A stretch of 64,000 nt of DNA from Prorocentrum cordatum (GCA_963575745.1 CAUYUJ010014263.1:141501-205500); one strand, 5' to 3'. Shown: positions 19,681 through 29,870, counted from the stretch's first letter. Translations and numbers: made by a program. The notes: a model not told the origin generated them from the sequence alone.

Positions 19681-19804
19681 GTTCTCGGATCGCATGTATT
19701 GGCTGTTGCTGACGGGGGCTGTGGTGATGCGCCAGACCTCGCAGCTTCAGGTGTGGCTGGATCCCGGCCTGCGCCCCCACGCGCACTTCTTGCCCGTGCA
19801 GGAG
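19681..19804 (+). CDS. GT90 gene, exon 11: SFSDRMYWLLLTGAVV block
   Basis: Encodes SFSDRMYWLLLTGAVVMRQT then SQLQVWLDPGLRPHAHFLPVQE. This is the GT90 'S-x-R-x3-LLxxGxVV' helix-strand unit followed by 'W-x-P-x-L-[KR]-P-x-x-H-[FY]-xPV'. It ends at a GA donor (CAGGAG|GAGCTC) inside a GAGGA repeat shared with the exon 12 acceptor (GTGGAG|GAC). The joined protein reads FLPVQEDLGDLVD, matching the family's 'PVxxDLSDLVE'. Confidence 0.85.
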
Positions 19805-19954
19805 GAGCTCGGCTGCGCACTCAAGGGCTCTGGGGCGGGGCGGCAGCTTCCGGAGAGCCCAGTGGGGCTCCTCAAAACGATCGGGCTCCTTCCCGGAGGC
19901 CTCCCTGGGAAGGCCTCACCAGAAGGCGGCGGGGCCCCTGAGAGACAGGGTGGC

Positions 19955-20085
19955 CAGCGGGTGCCAACCCTCTCATTCTCGTCTCGGCGCGATCGGGACC
20001 ATGTACTTTTGGGGGGGATCGGGTGCCAATCCTCTCATTCTCGTCTCTGCGCGATCGGGACCATGTACTTTTGGGGGGGGATCCT
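19955..20085 (+). repeat. Direct repeat of about 62-65 bp
   Basis: The unit GGGTGCCAA(C/T)CCTCTCATTCTCGTCTC(G/T)(G/C)CGCGATCGGGACCATGTAC, ending TTTTGGGGGGGATC, occurs twice in tandem. It lies inside the GT90 intron between exons 11 and 12. Confidence 0.85.
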
Positions 20086-20214
20086 GGCGAAAGCGACGGG
20101 CCGGGAAGGAAAAGAAGGCACCGAAGGCGCACAGGAGAGACGCGGCGGACTCACGGGAGGCCGCCCCCGGCCTCGGCGACTGCCGCGGGGGGGGGGGGAC
20201 GCTGACCTAGGGAG

Positions 20215-22140
20215 CCAACATCAAACCTGTAAAGCGTACCCACCCAAAGTGAGCCAGTAAACCGTACCCACGTGTGGAGTGTCGCCCACTGATACATCAT
20301 ATGTAGAGCGACTGATTGCTTACCTGCGTTTCATCATCTTTGTGGGTAGACGGGAGCTCTAGTTGTCCGTTCATCTGGTTTTTCGTTGGGGGGTGGTGGG
20401 CTTCCCCTTCCTTTTGAAGAGAAGCGGCTGACAGAGGGCGGAAGTCGGACATCCTACAACACTATCGCTCGACAGCTCCTATTGACACTCTTGGAATCCA
20501 GCCATGGCTTGGACGCTAGCTGTGTGCCCACGTATCCATATCGCGCGCGGCTGTGAGTGCAACGCGTACCTTCTTTTTCATCCTCTCTCCGTCTCTGCAT
20601 CCCTCCGCCCTTCAGTCCCTCCCTCCCTCCCTCCGTCAGCCCTCCCTCTTTCCCCCTTCTTCTTCCCGTCTTCCTTCCTCGCTCCTTCGTCTCTCTTCCT
20701 CCCTCTTCCTCCCTCCTTCCTCCCCCCTCTTCCTTCCTTCGTCCCTCTTCCTCTTTTCCTTTCTCTTCCTCCCTCTTCCTCGTCCCCTCTTCCGTCCTCC
20801 TTCCGTCCTTCCAGAGTCCGACTCCGCCCCTCACCCCCCCCCATCCTGCGTCCCTGGTGTTTGGGGCTGTGTCTCTGGAGCTGCTTCGGGGGCCCGCGTC
20901 CTGGCATGCTCAGGGGGCTCGGGGTCCTCCTCGGGGTCCGTGTGACCTGGAGGCAGGGCCCCTGCGGAAGGGGGCCTGAATTCCCCTCCGTGCGGAACAG
21001 TGTTCCGCGCTCGACGGAACACTGTTCCGGGGCGTTTGTGTTGGAGGCCGGACAGGCCAGGAAAGCGTACCCACGACCCTGGGCAGCGAGCAGACCAGCA
21101 AAGCGTACCCAGGGGACGCTATTTCTCTGGGCGGGGAACAGACCAGCAAAGCGTACCCACCCAGGCCTCGGCTCGCTGAAAGGACGGTTACAGGGATCCC
21201 GCCCCCCATGGGCGGCGATCAAGCCAGGAAATCGTACCCACCCCAGTCTGGGCGGGGAACAGACCAGGAAAGCGTACCCACCAGGGTCTGGGCGGCGAAC
21301 AGACCAGTAAAGCGTACCCCCCAAACCAGCCGGCGGGCAAGTATTCCGCGAGTCCAGGAACACTGTTCCGGAACTCGCGGGGACGGGGTCCGCGGCGCGG
21401 GAGGGGCTCTGGGACGTGGCCCTAGGGAAGCAGGCACTCGCCTGGAGCCCTGTGGGGTTCTCTTCCACCGAGGCAACGGCCCTCGGGCTCCAGGGGACGA
21501 ACCTGTGGGAGGGGCGAGGAGGCCTTCAGGAATCCCCCGAAGGCGCCGTAGGAGACCGCAGAGCCACCAGGTCGGCCCAAGACCCGATGGCATTGCTTTT
21601 GTCTTGGGGCTCAGGCGCAGGCCGCAGCGCCCGCCAGCGCGCGCGGCGACAAGCCAGCCGCAGGCCCGCGTGGGCGTCGCACGTGGCAGATTCGACAACC
21701 TCGTTGTCTTCCCTCCTCCCTCCCTTTTCCTTCCCTGCTCCCTTTTCCGTCCTCTGTCCTCCCTCCTTCCGCCCAGTCCTTCCCCCTTCCCCCTTCCCCT
21801 CGCGTTGGGGTTGCGCGGGTGTCAGAAAACGTCAACAGAAGTGCACTTGTGCTTGCGCAGTGTAGTATTTCCGAGTGAAACTCACACGCGTGTTCTAGCG
21901 TTTACAAGTTGGCACGCACGCTGCAAAGAATATGTGCCGCGTGTTTCGGTGGCCCCTGGGGCCGCGCCACGGGGTTGAGCGAATTGACATAGCCCCCCTG
22001 GCGACCGTGCGTGAGTAGGTCCATGAAACGGTACGCACAGAATACTGCGCGGAATAGCATTCCAAAAAATGCGGAACACTTTCCCGAAGTGTGGAAGGTG
22101 GGTACGCTTTGCGGTGGGTACGCTTTACAGGTCCCTTGCC
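20215..22140. repeat. Repeats of ACCAG(C/G/T)AAAGCGTACCCA and palindromic GGAACACTGTTCC
   Basis: The motif ACAGACCAG(G/C)AAAGCGTACCCACC recurs at 20225-20270, 21055-21320 and, inverted, at 22100-22130. The palindrome-like GGAACA(G/C)TGTTCC occurs at 20995-21030 and 21357-21370 and, diverged, at 22065-22085. A CCTCCCT-rich tract runs from 20600 to 20800. All lie in the intron between GT90 exons 11 and 12. No exon here is convincing. Confidence 0.75.
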
Positions 22141-22793
22141 CCCGCCCAATGACCAGTGGGGGGGGGGACGTCGCGGCCCGGGCCAGAGACCTGCACCGAG
22201 GTCGTGGCCCCCTCGTCGGTTCGGTATAGCAGCTCGTTCGAGCCCTGTGTGTGCTCGCCATTTCGTCCATGGGGTGCTCGAGCGCGCGCTAGCGTCCGGT
22301 CATCGCTGAGAACGCGCCGATTCAGTTGGTTAGCGTCGATCGGCGTGGTGCCGCGTCGTTTCAGCGTCGGTCGCTAGGGTCGGTTCGCAAGAGAACCAAC
22401 AAGAAGATGTCACGGTAGGCTCCCATGAATTGCCGCAGAAACGTCCCTTGGTTTCCCCGTGGGCCGCGCATGTGCCTCGGGCCATGATCTGTGAACCCGC
22501 CTCTTGGATTCCCTCCTCTTGGACGCCCCTTCTCGGTTCAGATGTCGTAGCCCCCTCGTTTCTTTCACCGCACGTTTATTGGGTTTCCCTTCTCCTCCTT
22601 CCTCTTTCTTCCTCCGCCATCCCCCTCCTCATCTCTTTTTCCTTCCTTTCCTCCTCCTCCTTCCTCCTCTGCCCTACTCCTCACTCCTCCTGTCGCCTCC
22701 TCCCTCTCCTCCTCCATCCTCCTCCCCTTGCGTCGCCGCGACCCATCCCCCCTCCCCCGCTGGGGGCCCGCCTTCCGCGGCGCGCCGGTGGAG

Positions 22794-22927
22794 GACTTGG
22801 GCGACCTGGTCGACGTGCTGGAGTGGGCACGAGGGCACGACCTGGAGTGCGAGGGCATCGCGGCGGAGGCCAGGCGCTTTGCTCGGTCCGAACTGTCGCT
22901 CGACGCCAGCCTGTTCTATATCCACAG
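22794..22927 (+). CDS. GT90 gene, exon 12: DLVDVLEWARGHD block
   Basis: Encodes DLGDLVDVLEWARGHDLECE, GIAAEARRFARSELSLDASL and FYIHR. This is the C-terminal GT90 helix pattern 'DLxxLVxxxEWxxxxDxxxxxIAxxxRxFAxxxLxxxxxxxYxxRLL'. Acceptor GGTGGAG|GAC at 22792-22793; canonical donor CACAG|GTGGTG at 22928. 134 nt, leaving phase 2, exactly completed by exon 13. Confidence 0.85.
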
Positions 22928-22944
22928 GTGGTGCCGGGGGGGCG

Positions 22945-23424
22945 CTAACCGACGCGGACGTCGTCGAGGACGATGAGGATGCTGACGACGACGAGCACGC
23001 TGATGATGATGACGAAACAGATGGTGATGCCGTTGATGATGATGATGGTGATGCTGATGATGATGATGATGGTGGTGATGGTGATGATGCTGACGATGTC
23101 TATGATGTTGATGCTGATGATGATGATGATGGCGGTAATGATGTTGATGAAAATGATGGCGATGATGCTGATGATGATGATAGTGGCCATGCTGATGATG
23201 ATGATGACGATGTTGAAGTTGATGATGATTTTGATGATGAGGATGATGATGAAGATGGTGATGATGAGGATGATGAGGATGATAGTGATACTGATGATGA
23301 TGATGCTGGTGATGATTATGATGCTGATGCTGATGCTGACGCTGATGATGTGTTTTGCAGATGCTGGTGCCGATGCTGCTGTGGCTGTTGTTGCTAATTA
23401 TGATGATAATGGTGATGCTGATGC

Positions 23425-23465
<41 letters not shown>

Positions 23466-23730
23466 GTGATTAGCATGAAGATGATGATGACGATGATGCT
23501 GATTATGCCGATGATGGTGATGCTGATGATGGTGTTCATTCTGATGATGATGCCGCTGATGGTGATGATGGATGTGATGATGACGATGATGATGATGATG
23601 GTGACGATAATGCTGATGATGATGGTGGTGATGATGATGGTGATGCTGATGCTGATGTTGGTGATGATGATGATGATGCTGATGATGATGATGATGATGA
23701 TGCTGATGATGATGATGCTGCTGATGATGC

Positions 23731-23792
<62 letters not shown>

Positions 23793-23940
23793 CTGAGGGC
23801 CATGATGATGATGGCGATCGTGGTGCGGATGATGCAGCTGGTGATGATGAGGAGGAGGAGCAGGAGGAGGATTGTGATGGTGATGGTGATGATGATGACG
23901 AAGAAGGAGAAGAAGAACATAACCAAGGGCACAAACATAA
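22945..23940. repeat. (GAT)n microsatellite in GT90 intron
   Basis: About 1 kb of GAT/GAC/GCT triplets with all frames open (poly-Asp, poly-Met, poly-His, poly-Ile). It begins about 20 bp after the exon 12 donor. These frames are not genes. Confidence 0.95.
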
Positions 23941-24134
23941 ACAACGGCATAAACATGAAATCTTGGTGGTCCGCGCCGAATTGTTTGATCTGCGTTGGGC
24001 CCCTCCTGGCCGCGCTTCCAGCGCCAAGCCTGGCGCCCTCCGCGCGCCAGGGAGGGCGGGTCCAGCGCAGATCCAGGAAATCTGCACGGGCCTCCAAAGG
24101 CGTACATGGATACTGTTGTTCTGTTGTTTGTTCG
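23899..24134 (+). mobile_element. Foldback element family A, copy 7
   Basis: A longer copy of about 236 bp. The left arm has CGAAGAAGGAGAAGAAGAACATAACC, an inserted CATAAACAACGGCATAAACATG, then CTTGGTGGTCCGCGCCG. The centre has GGCGCCCTCCGCGCGCCAGGG and the right arm GATCCAGGAAATCTGCACGGGCCTCC...GTTTGTTCGAG. It lies in the intron directly before GT90 exon 13. Confidence 0.8.
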
Positions 24135-24188
24135 AGCCGCTGGGCGTCGTCGTGCGCGGCGCGCGGCGCCCTCCCCTCCGATCCCGAG

Positions 24189-24242
24189 GCTGCTGGGCGC
24201 CTACGCGGGGCTCTTCGGCCCCAGGGGCGCCGAGGCGGGGAC
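24189..24242 (+). CDS. GT90 gene, exon 13: C-terminal RLLGAYAGLF
   Basis: Begins after acceptor ATCCCGAG|G at 24187-24188. Joined to exon 12 it completes HRLLGAYAGLFGPRGAEAG, the family's terminal 'YxxRLLxxYAxL' helix. The 3' end is uncertain: a GC donor after GCCGAG (24232) or a GT donor at 24243. The frame has no stop before (GAG)n, so another exon must supply the C-terminus. Confidence 0.75.
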
Positions 24243-24299
24243 GTGCGCGCACCCGCCCCCGGGGGGGCGGCTCCTTCGTCGGAGGGGAGAGAAGCGACA

Positions 24300-24550
24300 C
24301 CAGCACCACCAGGAGGAGGAGGAGGAGGCGGAGGAGGAGGAGGGGGGGAGGAGGAGGAGGAGGAGGAGGAGGGAGGAGGAGGAGGAGGAGGAGGAGGAGG
24401 AGGAGGAGGCGGAGGCGGAGGAGGTGGAAGAGAGGAAGAAGAAGGGAGGAAGAGGAGGAGGAAGAAGAGAGGAGAAGGAGGAGGAGGAAGTGAGGATGAG
24501 GAGGAGGAGGAGAAAGAGAGGAAGAACAAGTGAGGAGGAGGAGGAGGAGG
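24300..24550. repeat. (GAG)n microsatellite
   Basis: A purine tract of GAG/GGA triplets with short breaks. Open frames on both strands are artefacts. Confidence 0.95.
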
Positions 24551-24734
24551 AGAGCTGGAGGCTGGGGATGTCCCGAGCGAGGGGGGGGGGGCACACCACC
24601 GGGGACTTGCCTCCTCGCATCGCCTCGCCACTGGCGGTGTTGGTGTCGCCTTTCCTTGTTCCCACTTCGTGGACCCCGGGAGGCGGTGCACGCGGGGGCG
24701 GCCGAGGTCCGCGGAGGAAGGCACCCAGATCGTT

Positions 24735-24870
24735 GTCGCCGTGTGGGGCCTCCCGGGAGGCCCTCGTCGCCAGCGCCGGGTTCGCCCCGGGATTGCAGTC
24801 AGAAGGCGCCCCGAGGAGGGGTTCTGGGGAAGAGCGGGTATCGACACCTCGCGGTTTCCGCATCGGGGCC
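24735..24870 (+). mobile_element. Family F element, copy
   Basis: Has GGCCTCCCGGGAGGCCCTCGTCGCC, GCCGGGTTCGCCCCGGGA, CAGTCAGAAGGCGCCCCGAGG and a GGTATCGACACC-type right end. It aligns along its length with 15583-15742. Confidence 0.7.
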
Positions 24871-25063
24871 GGGGCCGGGAAGTCTTGCCGCATGTCATGG
24901 CCCCAGCTTCTTCTTCGAGGCGTGCCTTGGCCTCCCTTGGCGCGCGCACATGCCTCGTGCCATGCTGTGCGAACCTCCCTCAGGAACGCGCGCCTTGTGG
25001 ATTCCCGCGATGAACACCGACATGTTCGGCCCCTCTGGGGGGATATCCGCATCCTTTGCCACC

Positions 25064-25145
25064 TGGGGTCCCAGAAGTGTCCGCGGTTCTGTCGGCAGGG
25101 TCCCAGAGGTGTCCGCGGTTCGGTCGGCTCTGCTGTGTCGAAGTC
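25064..25145. repeat. TCCCAGAGGTGTCCGCGGTTC(G/T)GTCGG short repeat
   Basis: The unit GGGTCCCAGA(A/G)GTGTCCGCGGTTC(T/G)GTCGGC occurs twice in tandem, followed by a shorter partial copy. Not coding by appearance. Confidence 0.6.
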
Positions 25146-25239
25146 GGTTGCGTTCGTTCGATTCGGCCCGATCGGCTGTTGCGCTGCTGCGCACGGCTCC
25201 GCCACGCCCGTGAAGAGCGACATGTTCTGACCAGCCTTA

Positions 25240-25416
25240 CAGTGGAGGCACATGCCAAGAAATACCCTGCGTGCCTTCGGGGTGCCCCGGGTTTCTTGGG
25301 TTCCGATGGCTTTGCAATGTAAGGCGTGACATTCCCATACCAAACATAGGTGGACGTCCTGGGGTCTTAGGGTTGGGTTTCTTGTGGGGTGTTCCTTGTG
25401 GACTGGCCTCCACTGT
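25240..25416 (+). mobile_element. Foldback element family H, copy 2
   Basis: A 177-bp copy with clear inverted ends, ACAGTGGAGGC and GCCTCCACTGT. The interior ATGCCAAGAAATACCCTG, CCCATACCAAACATAGG and GTTGGGTTTCTTGTGG is shared with 18285 and 35470. Confidence 0.85.
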
Positions 25417-25674
25417 ATCCTTTTCCGCCCCTCTGGTCCTCCCGCGCCTTCGTGCCTCAATTCGTTTTGGTGCGCCCCGCCGCTTGGTCGACCGCCGCCT
25501 GCTCGCTTGCGTGCTCGCTTGCCTAGAAGCAGGAAGGCTTTGCTGCTGCGCCGCTGCGCCTTCTCTGGTGCTGCCTGGCTGGCAAGCGGAAGAGGCTGCA
25601 CAGAAGGTGTACCACCCAGGCATTGCGAGGCTAAGATCAATGCGACATGACACTGGGTGGGTGGAAGCGAGAGC

Positions 25675-26245
25675 CTCTCCTCCTCCTTCTACTCCTCCCC
25701 CTCCTCCTCCTCCTCCTCCTCCTTCTCCTCCTCCTCCCCCTCCTCCTCCTCCTCCTCCTCCTCCTCCTCCTCATTCCCCCTCCCTATCGCCCTCCTCCTC
25801 CTCCTCCTCCTCCTCCTCCTCCTCCTCCTCCCTTTTCTCCTCCTCTCCTCCTCCCCCTCCTCCCCCCTCCTTCTCCATCCTCCTCCTCCTTCTACCCTCC
25901 TCCTCCTCCTCCTCCTCCTCCTGCTCCTCCTCCTCCTCCTGCTCCTGCTCCTCCTCCTCCTCCTCCTCCTCCTCCTCCTCCTCCTCCTTCTCCTGCTGCT
26001 CCTCCTCCTCCTCCTCCTCCTGCTCCTGCTGCTGCCTCCTCCTCCTCTCCTCCTGCTCCCTACCTCCTCCTCCTCCTGCTCCTGCTCTCTCCTGCTTCCA
26101 CTCCTCCTCCTCCTCCTCCTCCTCCTCCTTCCTCCTCCTCCTCCTCCTCCTCCTCCTCCTCTCCTTTTCCTCTCCTCCTCCCCTCCTCCTCCTCCTTCCT
26201 CGCCTCCCCCTCCCCCTCCCCCTCCTCCCCCTCCCTCTCCCTCTA
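25675..26245. repeat. (CTC)n microsatellite
   Basis: About 570 bp of nearly pure CTC/CTG-CTC triplets. The Pro/Ser/Leu frames on plus and the Glu/Arg frames on minus come from this tract. Confidence 0.95.
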
Positions 26246-26404
26246 TAATTACTCAATATGAATACTACTCTCCCTCTTCCCCTGATGGCGTGCTGGGAGT
26301 GGCCGACCCCCCCCGCGTACTGCTTTTGGGTCCTCGTTTTGAAGAGACGGTGCCCCGCGTTCCCGCCTCCTTCCTCCCTCCTTCCTCCCCCCTCCTCCCC
26401 CTCC

Positions 26405-27590
26405 CACACCCATTCTGGCACACCCCTCACACGTTTCGGGGCCCCATGGGGAGCTCCACCGAAGGCCCCAGTGGCTGCGTCCGCATGCGGTTCCACCCCC
26501 CATTTCGGCACACCCCTCACACGTTTCGTGGCCCCATAGGGAGCTCCACCGAAGGCCCCAGTGGCTGCGTCCGCATGCGGTTCCACCCCCCATTTCGGCA
26601 CACCCCTCACACGTTTCGTGGCCCCATAGGGAGCTCCACCGAAGGCCCCAGTGGCTGCGTCCGCATGCGGTTCCACCCCCCATTTCGGCACACCCCTCAC
26701 ACGTTTCGTGGCCCCATAGGGAGCTCCACCGAAGGCCCCAGTGGCTGCGTCCGCATGCGTTCCACCCACCCATTTCGGCACACCCCTCACACGTTTCGTG
26801 GCCCCATAGGGAGCTCCACCCAAGGCCCCAGTGGCTGCGTTCGCATGCGTCCACCCACCCATTTCGGCACACCCCTCACACGTTTCGTGGCCCCATAGGG
26901 AGCTCCACCGAAGGCCCCATGGCTGCCGTCCGCATGCGTCCCGCACACCCATTTCGGCACACCCCTCACACGTTTCGTGGCCCCATAGGGAGCTCCACCG
27001 AAGGCCCAGTGGCTGCGTCCGCATGCGGCGCCCCCCATTTGGCACACCCTCACACGCTTCGTGGCCCCATAGGGAGCTCCACCGAAGGCCCCAGTGGCTG
27101 CGTTCGCTTGCGGTTCCACCCCCCGTTTCGGCACTACCCCTTCACACGTTTCGTGGCACCAGGGGGAGCTCCACGAAGGCCCCAGTGGCTGCGTTCGCAT
27201 GCGGTTCCACCCCCCATTTCGGCACACCCCTCACACGTTCGTGGCCCCATAGGGAGCTCCACCGAAGGCCCCAGCATGGCTCGCGTTCGTGGCCCCATAG
27301 GGGCTCCACCGAAGGCCCCAGTGGCGTTCGCATGCCCCCCCACCACCCATTTCGGCACACCCTTCACACGTTTCGTGGCCCCATAGGGAGCTCCACCGAA
27401 GGCCCCAGTGGCTGCGTTCGCATGGCGGCGCCGCACCCATTTCGGCACACCCCTCACACGTTTCGTGGCCCCATAGGGAGCTCCACCGAAGGCCCCTGTG
27501 GCTGCGTCCTCATGCGTCCGTACGCCCAGGACAGCGTTTCGTGGCACGCCTTTCGTGGCCCCATAAGGGGCCCCACCGAAAGCGGCACCC
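26405..27590 (+). repeat. 90-bp tandem repeat array 2
   Basis: About 13 head-to-tail units, exactly 90 bp in the first five (26461, 26551, 26641, 26731, 26821), then shortened and diverged. The core is CATTTCGGCACACCCCTCACACG, TTTCGTGGCCCCATAGGGAG, CTCCACCGAAGGCCCCAGTGG, CTGCGTCCGCATGCGG. The 90-bp length keeps three frames open and makes apparent repetitive proteins. It is related to 8230-8835 (inverted) and 33155-34125. Confidence 0.95.
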
Positions 27591-27639
27591 ACAAAGCGTT
27601 ATTCACAATTGCATATGGTTGGGATTTTCGCCAGGATAA

Positions 27640-27987
27640 GTTTACACACAGGATTCCCGGGAGTTGGGTTTTCGCTTGCGTTTTTTTTCCAAAATGCTGC
27701 TCTCGCTGAGGCGCCGGCCTCATTTCTGCTCCCGAATCGTTCCGAATCGTGCTCCCGCTGCAGCGTGGGCCTCATTTTCGGATCGGTGTTTGGCCTCCGT
27801 CGTTCAGGATGGCGTTCTCGCCCCAGCGCGGGCCTCTTTCTCGCGCGCCCATCCGCCCGCCACCACCGCGCCGCACCACCACCACCACCACCACCACCAC
27901 CACCACCACCACCACCACCACCACCACCACCACCACCACCACCACCCACCACCACCCACCACCACCACCACCACCACAACCACGCAC

Positions 27988-28019
<32 letters not shown>

Positions 28020-28160
28020 GCACCACCACCCACTACGCACGCGCGCGCGGAGCCACAGGTCCGCTACGACACGCGTCCGCGGATAGAGAAAATCAGCGCC
28101 ATGGTAAGGGATGGGAGGGAGGGGAAGGACGTCAGATATGACGCGAGCGCACCTAGCTTG
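27640..28160 (+). repeat. Segmental duplication, copy 2 (partner at 5390-5880)
   Basis: Nearly identical to the earlier copy across GCTTGCGTTTTTTTT, AAATGCTGCTCTCGCTGAGG, the (CAC)n tract at 27873-27978 and GGATAGAGAAAATCAGCGCC. A (CTC)n tract follows in both. No gene. Confidence 0.9.
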
Positions 28161-28169
28161 CCCCCCTCC

Positions 28170-28400
28170 CCCCCTCCCCCTCCCCCTCCCCCTCCTCCTC
28201 TCATCCTCCTCCTCCTCCTCCTCCTCCTCCTCCCTCCTCCTCCTCCTCCTCCTCCTCCTCCTCCTCCTCCTCCTCCTCCTCCTCCTCCTCCTCCTCTCCC
28301 TCCTCCTCCTTCTCCTCCGCCTCCTTCTCTTCCTTCTCCTCCTCCTCCTCTTCCTCCTCCTCCTCCTCCTCCTCCTCCTCTCTTCCTCCTCCTCCTACCC
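28170..28400. repeat. (CTC)n microsatellite
   Basis: Pure CTC tract continuing from the segmental duplication. Open frames are artefacts. Confidence 0.95.
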
Positions 28401-28418
28401 CTGGCTGCCCTGGACCAG

Positions 28419-28433
28419 GACAGCAAGTGGTAG
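28419..28433 (+). CDS. Candidate terminal exon of the GT90 gene
   Basis: After the CTC tract (a natural polypyrimidine acceptor), CTGGACCAG|GACAGCAAGTGGTAG would add DSKW and a TAG stop in phase 0 to exon 13, if exon 13 ends at GCCGAG|GC. It is only five codons, so the evidence is weak. A terminal exon elsewhere is equally possible. Confidence 0.25.
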   Translation, partial: DSKW

Positions 28434-28664
28434 GGGCTACGTGGGGCCGAGACTCCTTCGGGGATAAGCTAGACGTCCGCACCACGTCCTTTGGTCGGCC
28501 AGGGAGCCCAGGAACTCGGCGAAGGAGTTCGGTGCGCGGACGCTCCAGTGTCTTACAGTTGGCGGCGTCAACACACCGAGCCCCTTGACCGACCCAACGA
28601 CGTGGTGTGTCTGTGTGTGTGTGTGCATCGAGATCACTTCGGAGGCTTTGGTGCTGGAGGAGGA

Positions 28665-28860
28665 GAAGGAGGAGGAGGAGGAGGAGGAGGAGGAGGAGGA
28701 GGAGGGGGGGAGGAGGAGGAGGAGGAGGAGGAGGAGGAGGAGGAGGAGGAGGAGGAGAGGAGGAGGAGCGGAGGCGGAGGAGGTTGAAGAGGAGGAGGAG
28801 GAGGAGGGAGGATCAGGAGGAGCAGGAGGAGGAGGAGGAGGAGGAGGAGCGGAAGGACGA
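28665..28860. repeat. (GAG)n microsatellite
   Basis: A purine triplet tract between the candidate GT90 end and the next Cys-motif exon. The Gly/Glu/Arg frames are artefacts. Confidence 0.95.
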
Positions 28861-28898
28861 CCAGGACGACGACGACGATGACAGCGCGACCTTGTCCG

Positions 28899-29040
28899 CA
28901 GGGCCGGCCGCCAGCGGCGAGGCCGCCGCCACAGCCGCGAGGCGGCCCGGGCGGCCGCGGGGACCCCGCGTGCTGGGGCTCGGGCTTCACCCCCGCGCTG
29001 TGCTGCGACCTGGGCCGCGGGCCGCGCGGGGACGAGGCGC
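28899..29040 (+). CDS. Cys-motif exon of a second related gene
   Basis: Follows a good acceptor (CCTTGTCCGCAG|GGCC). One frame contains GDPACWGSGFTPALCCDLGR, the same C-W-x-G-x-F-T-x3-C-C motif as GT90 exon 1. This suggests the N-terminal stem of a tandem paralogue, or a pseudogene fragment. No GT90 catalytic exon was recognised downstream. Family B element copy 2 begins at 29077. Confidence 0.45.
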
Positions 29041-29076
29041 GTCGGCGTCGCCGCCGCCGCCGTGAGCCCCGAGATG

Positions 29077-29238
29077 TCAAGTTGGGCGTGTCCATCTACA
29101 GGAGGAATATTCAACAATAGTAGAACATTATTCTGGGGACGATATTCCTACTACTCTTGACTATGTTTGAGCATTGCTTGAATATTTGGTGTTCTTCCTC
29201 CGACATCCGCCTGCAGGAAGATGATATGCCCGACCTGA
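29077..29238. mobile_element. Foldback element family B, copy 2
   Basis: Ends TCAAGTTGGGCGTGTCC then ATCTACAGGAGGAATATTC, and GCCTGCAGGAAGATGATATG then CCCGACCTGA, which are inverted repeats. The centre is AT-rich (ATTATTCTGGGGACGATATTCC). Confidence 0.8.
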
Positions 29239-29563
29239 CCCTAGAGCCGGGCGTCGTAGCTTCGTCGTTGCAGTTTTGTGGTCCTCGGTCCTCCTCGTTC
29301 CTCCCCGTGCCTCCTTTCTGCCGCAGCTCGCCTCCGCAGGTTCCCTGTGCGCGCCGCGCGGCCAGCGCGCGCGCCGCCGCGGGCGCGGAGGCCCTCTGGA
29401 ACCACCGGGACCTAAGTAGCTGCCGTCCGGGAGGGAGGAGGGGGGAGAGGAGGCCACCATGCCGTCCTGCCCGCAGCCCGAGGCCGCGTGAGGAGGGGGG
29501 GGGGGCGGGGATGGGGAGGCGTGCCCGCTCGTCGGGCCTGCGGCTCCAAGAGTGGAGGATAGA

Positions 29564-29758
29564 CTTATGTCGGGCGGGTCCCCCTACAGGGGGATTTTCG
29601 ACGAAACAGAAAGAATCCCCCAAAAATGCACCAACATGATCAAACAATACTCAACCAACAGTCCGCAGACTAGGTTTGGACAATGTTTTGATCATGTTGA
29701 AAGTATGTTTTTGTTTTTCGTCGAAAATCCCCCTGCAGGGGGACAGGCCCGACTTAAG
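29564..29758. mobile_element. Foldback element family B, copy 3 (best preserved)
   Basis: A 195-bp element with 40-bp inverted ends. The left is CTTATGTCGGGCGGGTCC then CCCTACAGGGGGATTTTCG; the right is CGAAAATCCCCCTGCAGGG then GGACAGGCCCGACTTAAG. The inner part has a second imperfect stem (CATGATCAAACAATACTC against GTTTTGATCATG). AT-rich centre, no coding capacity. Confidence 0.9.
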
Positions 29759-29834
29759 GAGGGCCGTCGCATCTGGTGTGCACTGCAGCGGTGCACATAC
29801 GTGACGCCCCTGCCCGCTCCTTTTCCATTCCACT

Positions 29835-29839
<5 letters not shown>

Positions 29840-29870
<31 letters not shown>

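Noticed and set aside
26405-27590. Repetitive protein with about 30-residue units
   Set aside because: Unit length of 90 bp keeps three frames open on both strands; no frame shows selection, and diverged arrays break every frame.
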